DNA of 39,191 nucleotides from Alistipes sp. (GCA_017531305.1 JAFXLG010000064.1:1-39191); one strand, 5' to 3'; shown: positions 8,627-17,482, counted from the stretch's first letter. The notes: generated by a model from the sequence alone, not told the origin. Numbers and translations: made by a program.

Positions 8627-9394
8627 TTAAAATAACTTTTCACGGCAACGTATCTCGGTGATAACCTTCTTGGTGTAGAGTGGGAAATCGCCATTCATCA
8701 TCCAAGAGTAGTAGCTTGGCTCCTTGCGGAAAACCTCGCTTACCGACATGCCCTTGTATTTGCCGAAATTAAAAACCTCTTCACCCTTTTCGTTATAGAT
8801 GATTCTGCCAGCATAGTCTGCTGCCTCGCCACGTGACGAGAACTCCGAGAGTGCCGCAACATCGTTCTGTAATTCGGGGTAACGGTCAAGCTGCGCCTTC
8901 AAGACCTCGTATGTCGCCTTAGTGTCGGCTTCTGCCGAGTGAGCATCGGTAAGATCCTTGTCGCAGTAGAATTTATATGCTGCAACCAACGTACGCTGCT
9001 CCATCTTGTGAAATATATTCTGCACATCGATGAACTTGCGCTTCTTGAAATCCACATCCACACCAGCGCGCAGAAACTCCTCGACAAGCATCGGGAGGTC
9101 GAAGCGGTTGGAGTTGAATCCTCCAAAGTCACATCCCTCGATGAATTGGCTCAGCGACTTGGCGATCTGGGCAAAGCATGGTGCATCCTTTACATCCTCA
9201 TCCTTAATGCCGTGTATGGCAGTTGCCGCTTCGGGGATATGCATCTGAGGGTTAATCAGACGTGTGCGTGTGATCTCCTCTCCGTCAGGCATAACCTTAA
9301 TCATGGAGATCTCCACGATGCGGTCTTTAGCGGTATCAACGCCCGTTGTCTCCAAATCAAAGAAGACAATCGGGCGTTTAAGATTTAGTTTCAT
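8627..9394 (-). CDS. 3'-5' exonuclease, DEDDh family (Pol III epsilon-like)
   Basis: A 255-residue exonuclease of the DnaQ type. The DEDDh residues are visible: Asp13 and Glu15 in FFDLETTG, an aspartate in FNSNRFDLPML, and the His and Asp of DAHSAEADTKAT. The C-terminal segment around FNFGKYKGMSV and YYSWMMNGDFP resembles the small domain often appended to such exonucleases in Bacteroidota. It lies directly downstream of dnaN in the direction of transcription (29-base gap), which fits a role as proofreading subunit or accessory exonuclease of the replisome. It is not certain that it is the true epsilon subunit, so no gene symbol is given. Confidence 0.9.
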   Translation of the reverse strand: MKLNLKRPIVFFDLETTGVDTAKDRIVEISMIKVMPDGEEITRTRLINPQMHIPEAATAIHGIKDEDVKDAPCFAQIAKSLSQFIEGCDFGGFNSNRFDLPMLVEEFLRAGVDVDFKKRKFIDVQNIFHKMEQRTLVAAYKFYCDKDLTDAHSAEADTKATYEVLKAQLDRYPELQNDVAALSEFSSRGEAADYAGRIIYNEKGEEVFNFGKYKGMSVSEVFRKEPSYYSWMMNGDFPLYTKKVITEIRCREKLF

Positions 9395-9423
9395 CTCAGA
9401 ACCTGTTTCTGAATTTATTACTC

Positions 9424-10548
9424 TTAGGCGTTAATCATCATAGGCATCAAAAGCATCAATACCTCGCTTGACTGCTGATCGTCATATACAGGCTTGAATA
9501 CTCCTGCGCGTGTAGAATCGGCAAGCTCGATAACTACTGTCGGAGTCTCGATATTAGAGAGGATCTCCACGAGGAATGTAGATTTAAAGCCAATGGTTAC
9601 AGGCTGACCGTCATAGCTGCACGAGATAGTCTCGTTGGCAGAAACAGAGAAGTCAATATCCTGAGCAGTAAGGTTAACCTTGTTCTGAGCGATATCCATG
9701 CGGATAAGGTTAGTCGAAGGGTTAGAACATACTGCAACACGCTTGATGCCGTTAACGAACTCTACTCTGTCGATCAAAACCTTGTTGGGGTTTGCTGTAG
9801 GGATAACGGCGTTGTAGTTTGGATAGTTACCCTCGATCAAACGACATACGAGCTTGAAAGCCTTGAGTGAGAATGTTACATTCTTAGCATCGAATGATAC
9901 CTCTACAGGCTCATCCTCCTTTGCCAAAAGGTTTCTCAGCAAGTTGGCTGGCTTCTTAGGCAAGATGAACGATGCAGCGAAGTTGTTAGCTGAATCGGTA
10001 GCATACTTAACCAGCTTGTGTGCATCGGTGGCAACAAATGTGAGCGAATCCTCCTTGAAATCGAAATATACTCCATTCATCACTGGACGCATCTCATCGT
10101 CTGCAGTAGCGAAGATAGTCTTGCTGATACCACCTACCAACAAATCTACATCCAAGGTGATAGTCTTGCACTCTGCGCCGAGAGTCTGTACCGAAGGATA
10201 GCTTACTGCACTTGCACCAGGGATTGAGAGGTGACCGCTATTCCAAGTGATCTTGATCTCCCAAGTGGTATCGTTAACCTCGATTGAAAGAGGCATCTCA
10301 GGGAACTCCTTTAAAGAGTCGAGCATCAATTTGCCTGGAGCTGCGATAACGCCCTCCTGCTCGATGTTATCAACTGTGATAGATCCAATCAGGGTAGTCT
10401 CCAGATCGGATGTAGTAACTGTCAATTTGCCATCTTTGAGCTCCATGAGGAAATACTCAAGGATGGGGAGTGAACTTTTATTGCTGATAACTTTACCTGT
10501 GGTCGCCAAGAGCGACAAAAGAGCTGAACTTGATACTGTAAATTTCAT
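9424..10548 (-). CDS. dnaN: DNA polymerase III sliding clamp (beta subunit)
   Basis: A 374-residue beta clamp, the ring that tethers DNA polymerase III to the template. It begins MKFTVSSSALLSLLATTGKVI and contains the expected motifs ILEYFLMEL, VTTSDLETTL, the central VNGIKRVAV region and the C-terminal VLMLLMPMMIN, which belongs to the partner-binding pocket. Three topologically similar domains fit the length exactly. No dnaA or recF is next to it; its neighbours are uridine phosphorylase (upstream, 37 bases) and the DEDDh exonuclease (downstream). Confidence 0.97.
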   Translation of the reverse strand: MKFTVSSSALLSLLATTGKVISNKSSLPILEYFLMELKDGKLTVTTSDLETTLIGSITVDNIEQEGVIAAPGKLMLDSLKEFPEMPLSIEVNDTTWEIKITWNSGHLSIPGASAVSYPSVQTLGAECKTITLDVDLLVGGISKTIFATADDEMRPVMNGVYFDFKEDSLTFVATDAHKLVKYATDSANNFAASFILPKKPANLLRNLLAKEDEPVEVSFDAKNVTFSLKAFKLVCRLIEGNYPNYNAVIPTANPNKVLIDRVEFVNGIKRVAVCSNPSTNLIRMDIAQNKVNLTAQDIDFSVSANETISCSYDGQPVTIGFKSTFLVEILSNIETPTVVIELADSTRAGVFKPVYDDQQSSEVLMLLMPMMINA

Positions 10549-10585
10549 TGTGTTTCTATATTTTTGTTATTATTTCAAATAAATC

Positions 10586-11470
10586 TTATTTCAAAGTCGA
10601 AAGCTTGTCAAGTGCCATACATATCATGCGCTCGACAAATGGCTTGTAATCGGTGCAGGCATCCAGAGCAATGCGCTGAGCGATGATGGTGCAGATAGTA
10701 GCTGCGCGGTGTCCCATCAGGGCGGCTAACCCTGCTAATGCCGAGCCCTCCATCTCGTAATTGGTGATTCTGCGCTCGCCAAAGCGGAATGACTCGATCT
10801 TCTCGTTCAGATCGGGTACTGCGGGTTGCAGACGTACCCATCTGCCTTGAGGTGCATAGAAGCCTGGTGCGGCTATGGTGATACCCTCGGTAACGGAATC
10901 CTTGAAATGCTCCCAGATCTCTGCATCGGCATCCACAAAGTATGGTCGAGGCATGGGCTCGCTCCACGATGTGTGATCTACGAAAGCCTGCTCCAACTCC
11001 AAATCGCAAACCTCATCGCGACCAGCATAGTAGCTTAACAAACCATCGAATCCGACAGAGGTCTTGCCGAAGATGATATCCCCTACCTTAATGTCAGCCT
11101 GCAAAGCTCCCGAGGTACCTAATCTGACGAGTGTCAGGCGGCGGTGTTGCTCCTTGACCTGACGAGTGGCAAAGTCGATATTTGCCAATGCGTCAAGCTC
11201 CGTCATGCAGATGTCTATGTTGCCGATACCGATACCTGTCGAAAGCACGCTCATGCGAGTGCCTTTGTAAGAGCCTGTGATGGTATGGAATTCGCGGTTC
11301 GAAACATCGCACTCCACCGAGTCGAAGTATTTAGAAATCATCCTGACACGCGCTGGATCTCCCACCAAGATCACAGTATCGGCAAGATGCTCAGGCTTGA
11401 GGTGAAGATGAAATATCGTGCCATCATCGTTGATAATCAACTCGGAAGATGGGATAATTCTGTTCTGCAT
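10586..11470 (-). CDS. Nucleoside phosphorylase, uridine phosphorylase-like
   Basis: A 294-residue member of the PNP/UDP family, cleaving a nucleoside with phosphate into free base and ribose-1-phosphate. The phosphate-binding VGDPARV motif, the REFHTITG segment, STGIGIGN, VRLGTSGAL and NYEMEGSALAGL (the nucleoside-contacting Glu-Met-Glu region) are all seen. The order and wording match uridine phosphorylase better than purine nucleoside phosphorylase, although the protein is about 40 residues longer than E. coli Udp (253). It is the first gene of the minus-strand run and has its own promoter. Exact base preference is not proven. Confidence 0.88.
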   Translation of the reverse strand: MQNRIIPSSELIINDDGTIFHLHLKPEHLADTVILVGDPARVRMISKYFDSVECDVSNREFHTITGSYKGTRMSVLSTGIGIGNIDICMTELDALANIDFATRQVKEQHRRLTLVRLGTSGALQADIKVGDIIFGKTSVGFDGLLSYYAGRDEVCDLELEQAFVDHTSWSEPMPRPYFVDADAEIWEHFKDSVTEGITIAAPGFYAPQGRWVRLQPAVPDLNEKIESFRFGERRITNYEMEGSALAGLAALMGHRAATICTIIAQRIALDACTDYKPFVERMICMALDKLSTLK

Positions 11471-11507
11471 GTCGTAAATTTTTCTAAATTAACTTTTTTA
11501 TATGGCA

Positions 11508-11539
11508 TAAAAGTAATATATTTACATCGAATTACAAAA
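11508..11539 (-). promoter_or_regulatory. Promoter of the uridine phosphorylase/dnaN run
   Basis: On the minus strand a TTTTG element is followed by exactly 19 bases and then TACTTTTA, close to the Bacteroidota pattern TTTG-N19-TAnnTTTG. It lies 38-69 bases upstream of the start codon. Confidence 0.5.
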
Positions 11540-11544
11540 TAATA

Positions 11545-11577
11545 TTGTGTTTTTTTAAATATAGAGTATAATCTTTA
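11545..11577 (+). promoter_or_regulatory. Promoter of glmM
   Basis: A TTG element, 21 bases and TAATCTTTA resemble the Bacteroidota -33 and -7 boxes. It lies 13 bases before the glmM start codon and back to back with the uridine phosphorylase promoter. Confidence 0.4.
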
Positions 11578-11589
11578 AAACATAATAAA

Positions 11590-12978
11590 ATGACACTAAT
11601 TAAATCTATTTCCGGTATTCGCGGAACAATCGGAGGAGCGCAAGGCGATAACCTCACTCCTATCGACATCGTGAAGTTTACAACTGCCTATGTTCGTTTC
11701 ATGAGCGAAAAGCATCAGGGCAAGCGTCTGACTATCGTTTTGGGTCGTGATGCACGTCTGTCAGGCACAATGGTTAACGACATTATCGAGGGTACTTTGC
11801 TCGGTTGCGGTGCAGATGTTATCAATGTTGGTCTTTGTACTACCCCAGGTACCGAGATGGCTGTTATCACACACAAAGCTGATGGTGGTATTATTATCAC
11901 CGCTTCGCACAATCCTAAGCAGTGGAATGCCTTGAAACTCCTGAACGAAAATGGCGAGTTTTTGAATGATGCTGAGGGTAAGCGTGTATTGGCTTTGGCT
12001 GAGGATGAGGCTTTCGATTTCCCTGAGATTGATGCTATTGGTAAGGTTATATCTCGCGAGGATTTTAATTCGACTCATATTCAGCAGGTGTTGGCTCTCG
12101 ACTTGGTTAATGTAGAGGCTGTTAAGGCACGTAAGTTTAAGGTTGTGGTAGATGCCGTTAACTCTATCGGTGGTGTTGTTATCCCTCAATTGCTCAAGGA
12201 GTTGGGTTGTGAGGTTGTGGAACTTAATTGCGAGCCTAATGGAGAGTTTGCACATAATCCAGAGCCACTTCCAGAGAACTTGACAGAGATCTCTGAGGTT
12301 ATTCGCCGCGAGAAGGCTGATTTGGGTGTTGTAGTTGATCCTGATGTGGATCGTCTGGCGTTGGTAAACGAGGATGGTACAATGTTTGGTGAGGAGTACA
12401 CATTGGTTGCTGTGGCGGATTACATCCTCTCTAAGCAGGTGGGTAACACAGTATCAAACCTCAGCTCTTCTCGAGCATTGAGCGATGTAACGATAGCGCA
12501 CGGTGGCGAGTATAACGCATCGGCTGTAGGTGAGGTTAACGTAGTGAAGAAGATGAAGGATACAGGTGCCATCATCGGTGGCGAGGGTAACGGTGGCGTG
12601 ATCTACCCTGCTTTGCACTATGGACGTGATGCTTTGGTGGGTGTGGCATTGTTCTTGACCTACCTTGTAGAGCGTGGTTTGAAGATGACGGAGCTTCGCG
12701 CGACATATCCTGCATACTTCGCTTCGAAGAATAAGATTCAGCTTACTCCAGCTATCGATGTAGATAAAGTATTGCTTGAGATGAAGCAGCGTTACTCTGC
12801 TGAGCGTGTGAACGATATCGATGGCGTGAAGATTGACTTTGCAGAGAATTGGGTACACCTTCGCAAGTCTAATACCGAGCCTATCATTCGCGTCTATACC
12901 GAGGCAAAATCTATGGCTGAGGCAGATGCTTTGGCACAGAAGATCATGGGTGAGATTAAGGCTATTTGTGGAATTTAA
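11590..12978 (+). CDS. glmM: Phosphoglucosamine mutase (alpha-D-phosphohexomutase family)
   Basis: A 462-residue phosphohexomutase. GlmM converts glucosamine-6-phosphate to glucosamine-1-phosphate for UDP-GlcNAc, peptidoglycan and lipid A synthesis. The phosphoserine loop TASHNP has Ser106 as the catalytic residue. The metal loop is DPDVDRLAL, the sugar-specificity loop GGEGNGGVIYP and the phosphate-binding loop RKSNTEPIIRVYTEA. This specificity loop (GEGNGG rather than GEMSGH) is usual for the Bacteroidota branch annotated as GlmM; a phosphomannomutase role cannot be ruled out. The M20 dipeptidase gene starts 17 bases after its stop. Confidence 0.88.
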   Translation: MTLIKSISGIRGTIGGAQGDNLTPIDIVKFTTAYVRFMSEKHQGKRLTIVLGRDARLSGTMVNDIIEGTLLGCGADVINVGLCTTPGTEMAVITHKADGGIIITASHNPKQWNALKLLNENGEFLNDAEGKRVLALAEDEAFDFPEIDAIGKVISREDFNSTHIQQVLALDLVNVEAVKARKFKVVVDAVNSIGGVVIPQLLKELGCEVVELNCEPNGEFAHNPEPLPENLTEISEVIRREKADLGVVVDPDVDRLALVNEDGTMFGEEYTLVAVADYILSKQVGNTVSNLSSSRALSDVTIAHGGEYNASAVGEVNVVKKMKDTGAIIGGEGNGGVIYPALHYGRDALVGVALFLTYLVERGLKMTELRATYPAYFASKNKIQLTPAIDVDKVLLEMKQRYSAERVNDIDGVKIDFAENWVHLRKSNTEPIIRVYTEAKSMAEADALAQKIMGEIKAICGI

Positions 12979-12995
12979 TTTTTAACAAAAGTATA

Positions 12996-14363
12996 ATGCA
13001 GAAAGTTCAAGAATATATTACTGCCAACAAGGATCGCTTCTTGGAGGAGTTGCTCGATTTGTTGCGTATTCCTTCAATCAGTGCGCAGTCAGAGCATAAG
13101 CCAGATATGGTTAAGTGTGCCGAATGGCTGGCAGCAGCGTTGGTGAAGGCTGGTGCAGATCACGCTGAGGTTATGCCAACGGATGGTAATCCTGTGGTAT
13201 ATGCCGAGAAGATCATTGATCCTAAGGCAAAGACCGTATTGGTATATGGTCACTATGATGTTATGCCTGTTGATCCTCGTGCCGAGTGGCGTACCGAGCC
13301 ATTTGAGCCCGTGGTGAAGGATGGTCGCATATGGGGGCGTGGTGCTGATGACGATAAGGGTCAGCTCGTTATGCACGCCAAGGCGTTTGAGGCTATGTGT
13401 GAGACAGATAGCCTGCCATGTAACGTGAAATTCATGTTGGAGGGAGAAGAGGAGATCGGCTCTCCAAGTCTCTATAAGTTCTGTGAGGATAATAAAGAGA
13501 TGCTCAAGGCTGATATTATCCTTGTTTCAGATACCTCTATGATCTCAATGGATACCCCATCAATCACTTGCGGCTTGCGTGGTCTGACATATATGGAGGT
13601 AGAAGTTGTAGGTCCAAACAAGGATCTTCACTCAGGCTTGTTTGGTGGTGCTGTGGCTAATCCTGCCAATGTTTTAACTCGTTTGGTGGCATCGTTGGTG
13701 GATGAGCGAGGCAGAGTAACCATCCCTGGTTTCTATGATGATGTGCGCGACCTTACTCCAGCCGAGCGAGAGGCTTTCAACGAAGCTCCTTTCTGTTTGG
13801 AGGATTACAAGAGGGCTCTCGATATAGATGACGTAGAGGGTGAAGCTGGTTACACCACTATCGAGCGTACGGGCGTACGTCCATCGTTGGATGTTAATGG
13901 TATCTGGGGAGGCTATATCGAAGAGGGAACCAAGACTGTAATCCCTTCTAAGGCTTCGGCTAAGATCTCGATGCGTCTGGTGCCAAATCAGGACTTTGAG
14001 AAGATTGCTGTTTTGTTCGAGAAGCACTTCCGCTCGATCGCGCCAAAGTCAGTGAAGGTAAATGTTAAGTTCTTGCATGGTGGCGCACCATACGTTTCAC
14101 CAACCGACATGGCGGCTTACAAGGCTGCTGAGCAGGCTGTCGTGGATACATTTGGTAAGAAACCTCTGCCATTCTATTCGGGGGGCTCGATTCCTATCAT
14201 TAGCGGTTTTGAGCGTATTTTGGGTATCAAGTCATTGTTGATTGGCTTTGGTCTTTCGGAGGATGCAATCCACTCTCCAAACGAGAGCTATGGATTGGAT
14301 CAGTTCGATAAGGGTGTGAGAACTATTCCATTATTCTATAAGCACTTTGCAGAGGCTAAGTAA
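12996..14363 (+). CDS. M20 family metallopeptidase (dipeptidase)
   Basis: A 455-residue cytosolic di-zinc peptidase of the M20 family, resembling carnosinase/CNDP-type dipeptidases. Zinc and catalytic motifs are visible: YGHYDVMPVD, GRGADDDKGQ, and EGEEEIGSPS with the catalytic and bridging glutamates. The lid domain contains DLHSGLFGG, and the last zinc-site region is near HSPNE. No signal peptide is present. The frame extends upstream to 12966, but that 10-residue extension overlaps the end of glmM and looks unlike the family; the ATG at 12996 gives the natural start MQKVQEYI. It probably degrades short peptides; exact substrate unknown. Confidence 0.92.
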   Translation: MQKVQEYITANKDRFLEELLDLLRIPSISAQSEHKPDMVKCAEWLAAALVKAGADHAEVMPTDGNPVVYAEKIIDPKAKTVLVYGHYDVMPVDPRAEWRTEPFEPVVKDGRIWGRGADDDKGQLVMHAKAFEAMCETDSLPCNVKFMLEGEEEIGSPSLYKFCEDNKEMLKADIILVSDTSMISMDTPSITCGLRGLTYMEVEVVGPNKDLHSGLFGGAVANPANVLTRLVASLVDERGRVTIPGFYDDVRDLTPAEREAFNEAPFCLEDYKRALDIDDVEGEAGYTTIERTGVRPSLDVNGIWGGYIEEGTKTVIPSKASAKISMRLVPNQDFEKIAVLFEKHFRSIAPKSVKVNVKFLHGGAPYVSPTDMAAYKAAEQAVVDTFGKKPLPFYSGGSIPIISGFERILGIKSLLIGFGLSEDAIHSPNESYGLDQFDKGVRTIPLFYKHFAEAK

Positions 14364-14381
14364 CGTAATGGTTTAGATACA

Positions 14382-14416
14382 AAAAGCGGGATTACCTTTT
14401 GGATAATCCCGCTTTT
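14382..14416. terminator. Bidirectional terminator between dipeptidase and alkaline phosphatase genes
   Basis: A 13-base-pair stem (AAAAGCGGGATTA with TAATCCCGCTTTT) around a 9-base loop, flanked by A and T runs, lies between convergent genes. Confidence 0.9.
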
Positions 14417-14432
14417 ACATTTGTAATTTATA

Positions 14433-15548
14433 CTACTTATCGACCCTGATCAGCTGCTGAAGTTTCCAGCTAAGGTCGGTATTCTCCATGATGCCGTTTA
14501 CCCACTCAGCACCTGCTCCGTAGAGATAAACAGGGATCATTACGGCTGTGTGGCTTGATGTACCAAAGCTATATCCGATACCACTCTCAGGGAGTGTGAA
14601 ATCTGTCTTATTGCTTGGGATAGAGAGACCGCCTGTCTCGTGATCGGCAACGACTACTACCAATGTTCCAGGGTGAGAGTCTGCATAATCCATTGCTACG
14701 TGGATTGCCTTCTCGAAATCCTGCATCTCCTTCAAGATGCCAGCTACATCGCGACCATGGCTGCGACCATCAATCTGAGAGCCCTCTACCATCAATACAA
14801 AACCCTCTTTCTTCTCCTTCTTAACATTGTTTGTCAAGATCTCCAATGCCTTCTCTGTGGCATCTGCCAAGAAGTTTGGCTGACGCTTCTCGATAGCTGG
14901 CATATTGTCGTCATGGATCAAGCCGATTACCTGACCTGAAGTCTGAGCCTTGATCTCATTCCATGTCTTACAAACTTTGTAACCGCGATCCGTAAACTCC
15001 TTCATGTAGTCCTTGCCGTCTTTCTTGAGTGCCTTCTCGAAGTTCTTGATACCACCTCCTAAAGCCAAGTCGATACCACTCTCCATAAACTGTCTTGAGA
15101 TATTGTCGTAGTCGCCACGACTCTTTACGTGTGCATAGAACGCAGCTGGAGTGGCGTGTTGAACAGCGTATGTAGCAACCAATCCTGTGGCAAAGTTCTT
15201 CTTCTCTGCCTTGGCGATAATTGACTCTACGGGCTTGCCGTCAGGAGTCTGACCGAGTGTACTGTTGTTGGTCTTATAGCCTGTTGCCAATGCAGTACCC
15301 GATGCTGCCGAGTCGGTCACACGATTGTTGGCAGAATAGGTCTTGGTAAGGGCAAGATTGTGGGCGCGATCAAATGCTGTTGGAGCATATTTACCCTCCA
15401 TCTGAAGCATCGAAACATGGGCAAGTCCCATGCCGTCACCGATCATGTAGATGATATTGTTTACTTTGGGGGCTTTGGGTTGTTTTGCCTCTGCTGAATA
15501 GATTGCTGAGCAGCAGAGAAGCAATGTTAGAAGTGCAATTTTTTTCAT
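14433..15548 (-). CDS. Exported alkaline phosphatase (PhoA-type)
   Basis: A 371-residue secreted alkaline phosphatase that releases phosphate from organic esters in the periplasm. A signal peptide (residues 1 to about 22) precedes the mature protein. The metal-binding aspartate is Asp38 in IGDGMG, the nucleophile Ser80 in VTDSAASGTALATG. Further metal ligands are expected in the segments EGSQIDGRSHGRD, VVADHETGG and SSHTAVMIP. It is shorter than E. coli PhoA (471), as is common in Bacteroidota. It has a textbook promoter and stands alone, with ung divergent upstream. No Pho box was recognised, so phosphate control is not shown. Confidence 0.95.
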   Translation of the reverse strand: MKKIALLTLLLCCSAIYSAEAKQPKAPKVNNIIYMIGDGMGLAHVSMLQMEGKYAPTAFDRAHNLALTKTYSANNRVTDSAASGTALATGYKTNNSTLGQTPDGKPVESIIAKAEKKNFATGLVATYAVQHATPAAFYAHVKSRGDYDNISRQFMESGIDLALGGGIKNFEKALKKDGKDYMKEFTDRGYKVCKTWNEIKAQTSGQVIGLIHDDNMPAIEKRQPNFLADATEKALEILTNNVKKEKKEGFVLMVEGSQIDGRSHGRDVAGILKEMQDFEKAIHVAMDYADSHPGTLVVVVADHETGGLSIPSNKTDFTLPESGIGYSFGTSSHTAVMIPVYLYGAGAEWVNGIMENTDLSWKLQQLIRVDK

Positions 15549-15569
15549 TTTAGTATAAATTTATATGTG

Positions 15570-15600
15570 CAAAGTTACGCTTTTTTTCTATCTTTACAAC
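15570..15600 (-). promoter_or_regulatory. Promoter of the alkaline phosphatase gene
   Basis: On the minus strand GTTG, exactly 19 bases, then TAACTTTG: a full match to the Bacteroidota -33/-7 pattern. The predicted leader is about 20 bases. It overlaps the possible -7 box of ung on the other strand. Confidence 0.7.
15589..15596 (+). promoter_or_regulatory. Possible -7 box of ung
   Basis: TATCTTTA resembles TAnnTTTG with one mismatch and lies 27 bases before the ung start codon. No good -33 box was seen. Confidence 0.35.
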
Positions 15601-15622
15601 GCGATAAAATAATTTTTTAGCT

Positions 15623-16285
15623 ATGGATGTTAAAATTTCCGAGTCGTGGAAGAGCTTGCTTCAAGCAGAATTTGATAAGCCATATTTCGAAGAATCGACC
15701 CGTTTTGTCAAGACTGAGTATGCTCAGGGGAGCGTATTTCCAGCGGGGCGTAACATATTCCGAGCATTTGATAAATGCCCGTTCGAGAAGCTCAAGGTCG
15801 TCATCATTGGACAAGATCCGTATCATGGCGTGGGGCAGGCAAACGGTTTGTGTTTTTCTGTGGATGATGGCGTGCAGTATCCCCCATCGTTACAGAATAT
15901 ATTTAAGGAGATTCAAGATGATCTTGGAACACCAATTCCTCAGAGTGGTAATCTGGATCGCTGGGCAGAGCAGGGTGTGTTGTTGCTTAACGCTGTGTTG
16001 ACGGTTCGTGCGCATCAGGCAGCTTCGCATGCAGGACGAGGTTGGGAGCAGTTCACCGATGCGGTTGTTCGCACCATTGCCGAGCGTAAGGAGGGTGTGG
16101 TTTATATGTTGTGGGGAAATTATGCGCAACGCAAGGGGCAGATTGCCGATCCCGAGCGAAATCTGATACTGAAGAGTGTGCATCCATCGCCTCTATCGGT
16201 CTATCGTGGATTTTTCGGGTGTAAGCACTTCTCGAAGGCAAATGATTATTTAATTAAATTGGGCAAGGAGCCTATCGTGTGGTAA
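15623..16285 (+). CDS. ung: Uracil-DNA glycosylase, family 1
   Basis: A 220-residue uracil-DNA glycosylase that removes uracil from DNA to start base excision repair. The water-activating motif GQDPYHG carries the catalytic Asp65. The uracil-binding LLLNAVLTVR segment is present, and the DNA-intercalation loop HPSPLSVYRGFFGCKHFS contains the catalytic histidine and the conserved HPSP start. Length is standard for family 1. The GNAT gene starts 1 base after its stop codon, so the two are probably translated from one message. Confidence 0.97.
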   Translation: MDVKISESWKSLLQAEFDKPYFEESTRFVKTEYAQGSVFPAGRNIFRAFDKCPFEKLKVVIIGQDPYHGVGQANGLCFSVDDGVQYPPSLQNIFKEIQDDLGTPIPQSGNLDRWAEQGVLLLNAVLTVRAHQAASHAGRGWEQFTDAVVRTIAERKEGVVYMLWGNYAQRKGQIADPERNLILKSVHPSPLSVYRGFFGCKHFSKANDYLIKLGKEPIVW

Positions 16286-16286
16286 T

Positions 16287-16778
16287 ATGATTTTAAGAGA
16301 GGTCTTCAGCGAAGCCGATGTAAGGCGTCTGGCTAAGGTGGCAAAGATAGTATGGCGAGAGGCGAATGTAGCTTTTTGTACGCCTGAGCAGGTGGAGTAT
16401 ATGATTGCGAAGTATCAGAGCGTGGAGGCGATCATGAGCCAGCTGATACATGGTTACAGATATTTTATCATGGAGGAAGATGGCGATATTTTAGCCTACT
16501 TCGGTGTGCAGCCTCAGGGCGAGAGATTGTTTTTAAGTAAGTTCTATATCTTGGCTCAGAATCGCGGGCGAGGCTTGTTCTCGGCAGGACTTAATGTTAT
16601 GAGTCAGATCTGTAAGGAGGAGAATATGTCGGCAATATATCTTACGGTAAATCGCAATAACAGACACGCTTACGAGGTTTATCTACACAAAGGCTTTAAG
16701 GTAATTGAGGAGGCTGTTGCCGATATCGGTTGTGGCTTTGTGATGGATGATTACATCATGCAGTTGGAGATTGAGTAG
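16287..16778 (+). CDS. GNAT family N-acetyltransferase
   Basis: A 163-residue GCN5-related acetyltransferase that transfers acetyl from acetyl-CoA to an unknown amine. The acetyl-CoA-binding loop is visible as RGRGLFSAG near residue 93, followed by the typical C-terminal pattern LTVNRNNRHAYEVYLHKGFKVIEEAV. It follows ung by one base, suggesting co-transcription without an obvious functional link. Its last 23 bases overlap the 3' end of the convergent LytTR gene, so no terminator separates them. The substrate cannot be predicted. Confidence 0.87.
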   Translation: MILREVFSEADVRRLAKVAKIVWREANVAFCTPEQVEYMIAKYQSVEAIMSQLIHGYRYFIMEEDGDILAYFGVQPQGERLFLSKFYILAQNRGRGLFSAGLNVMSQICKEENMSAIYLTVNRNNRHAYEVYLHKGFKVIEEAVADIGCGFVMDDYIMQLEIE

Positions 16779-17478
16779 TCATTTCTGCGTCCTCTTTTTT
16801 GAGTGAGATTACTCGTTCTGCATATTTGCGTGAAACGGGCAGAGTTATATCCTTTAGCTCCACTTCGGTGCGCGAAATGTTGTTGATTGAATCAATGCGC
16901 ACGATGTATGAGCGATGGATGCGGATAAAGTGTAGTTCATTGAGCGTAGCTTCCCAACGCGAGATTGGCGTGCGGGTGCGCAGAATTTCACCATCTATTG
17001 TATGCACAGCCACTTCGCTGTCGAGCGATTCAATATAAAGTATATTGCTCGTAAGAAGCGTGACGTGGCGACGTTCGGAGATAAAATCTACGGTTTGAGG
17101 TTGCTTTGCCTGATATTTTTTTAATTTTTCATCTACAAAGTGCTCAATAAGAGCTAATGGTGCAATGATAAGCAATAGGAATACAGGGTTATTGAGCATC
17201 GGAGGATAGATGCCTATCTTTAAATAGTAGTTGATGATAAAAAGCAACAAATAGGTCAACACAAAAACCGATAAAGAGAGATATATAATCTGCGATAGCG
17301 ATTGCCACGACATCTTGAAGCGAATCTGAGGCAACATATATTTAATCATCAACAACCCTGGCAGAAACATAGCTCCGACCAACATCGAAGATGCAAAATC
17401 ATATCCTAATGATGCAAATAATGTTGCAAGCAGCGGTAGGCATAACCCCCAATATAGTATGGTAACGAGTGTTCTCAT
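16756..17478 (-). CDS. Membrane-anchored LytTR-type DNA-binding regulator
   Basis: A 240-residue regulator. The N-terminal half has four hydrophobic segments (about residues 5-23, 29-48, 62-84 and 97-113). The C-terminal half (about 133-228) is a LytTR DNA-binding domain, recognisable from ISERRHVTLLTSNILYIES, EVAVHTIDGEIL, LHFIRIHRSYIV and LPVSRKYAE. There is no receiver domain and no histidine kinase next to it, so this is a one-component membrane-tethered regulator of unknown signal. The likely target is the divergent gene at 17635, whose promoter region carries a LytTR-like pair of repeats. A possible -7 box lies so close to the ATG that the message might be leaderless. Confidence 0.9.
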   Translation of the reverse strand: MRTLVTILYWGLCLPLLATLFASLGYDFASSMLVGAMFLPGLLMIKYMLPQIRFKMSWQSLSQIIYLSLSVFVLTYLLLFIINYYLKIGIYPPMLNNPVFLLLIIAPLALIEHFVDEKLKKYQAKQPQTVDFISERRHVTLLTSNILYIESLDSEVAVHTIDGEILRTRTPISRWEATLNELHFIRIHRSYIVRIDSINNISRTEVELKDITLPVSRKYAERVISLKKEDAEMTTQSPTA

Positions 17479-17482
17479 GACA

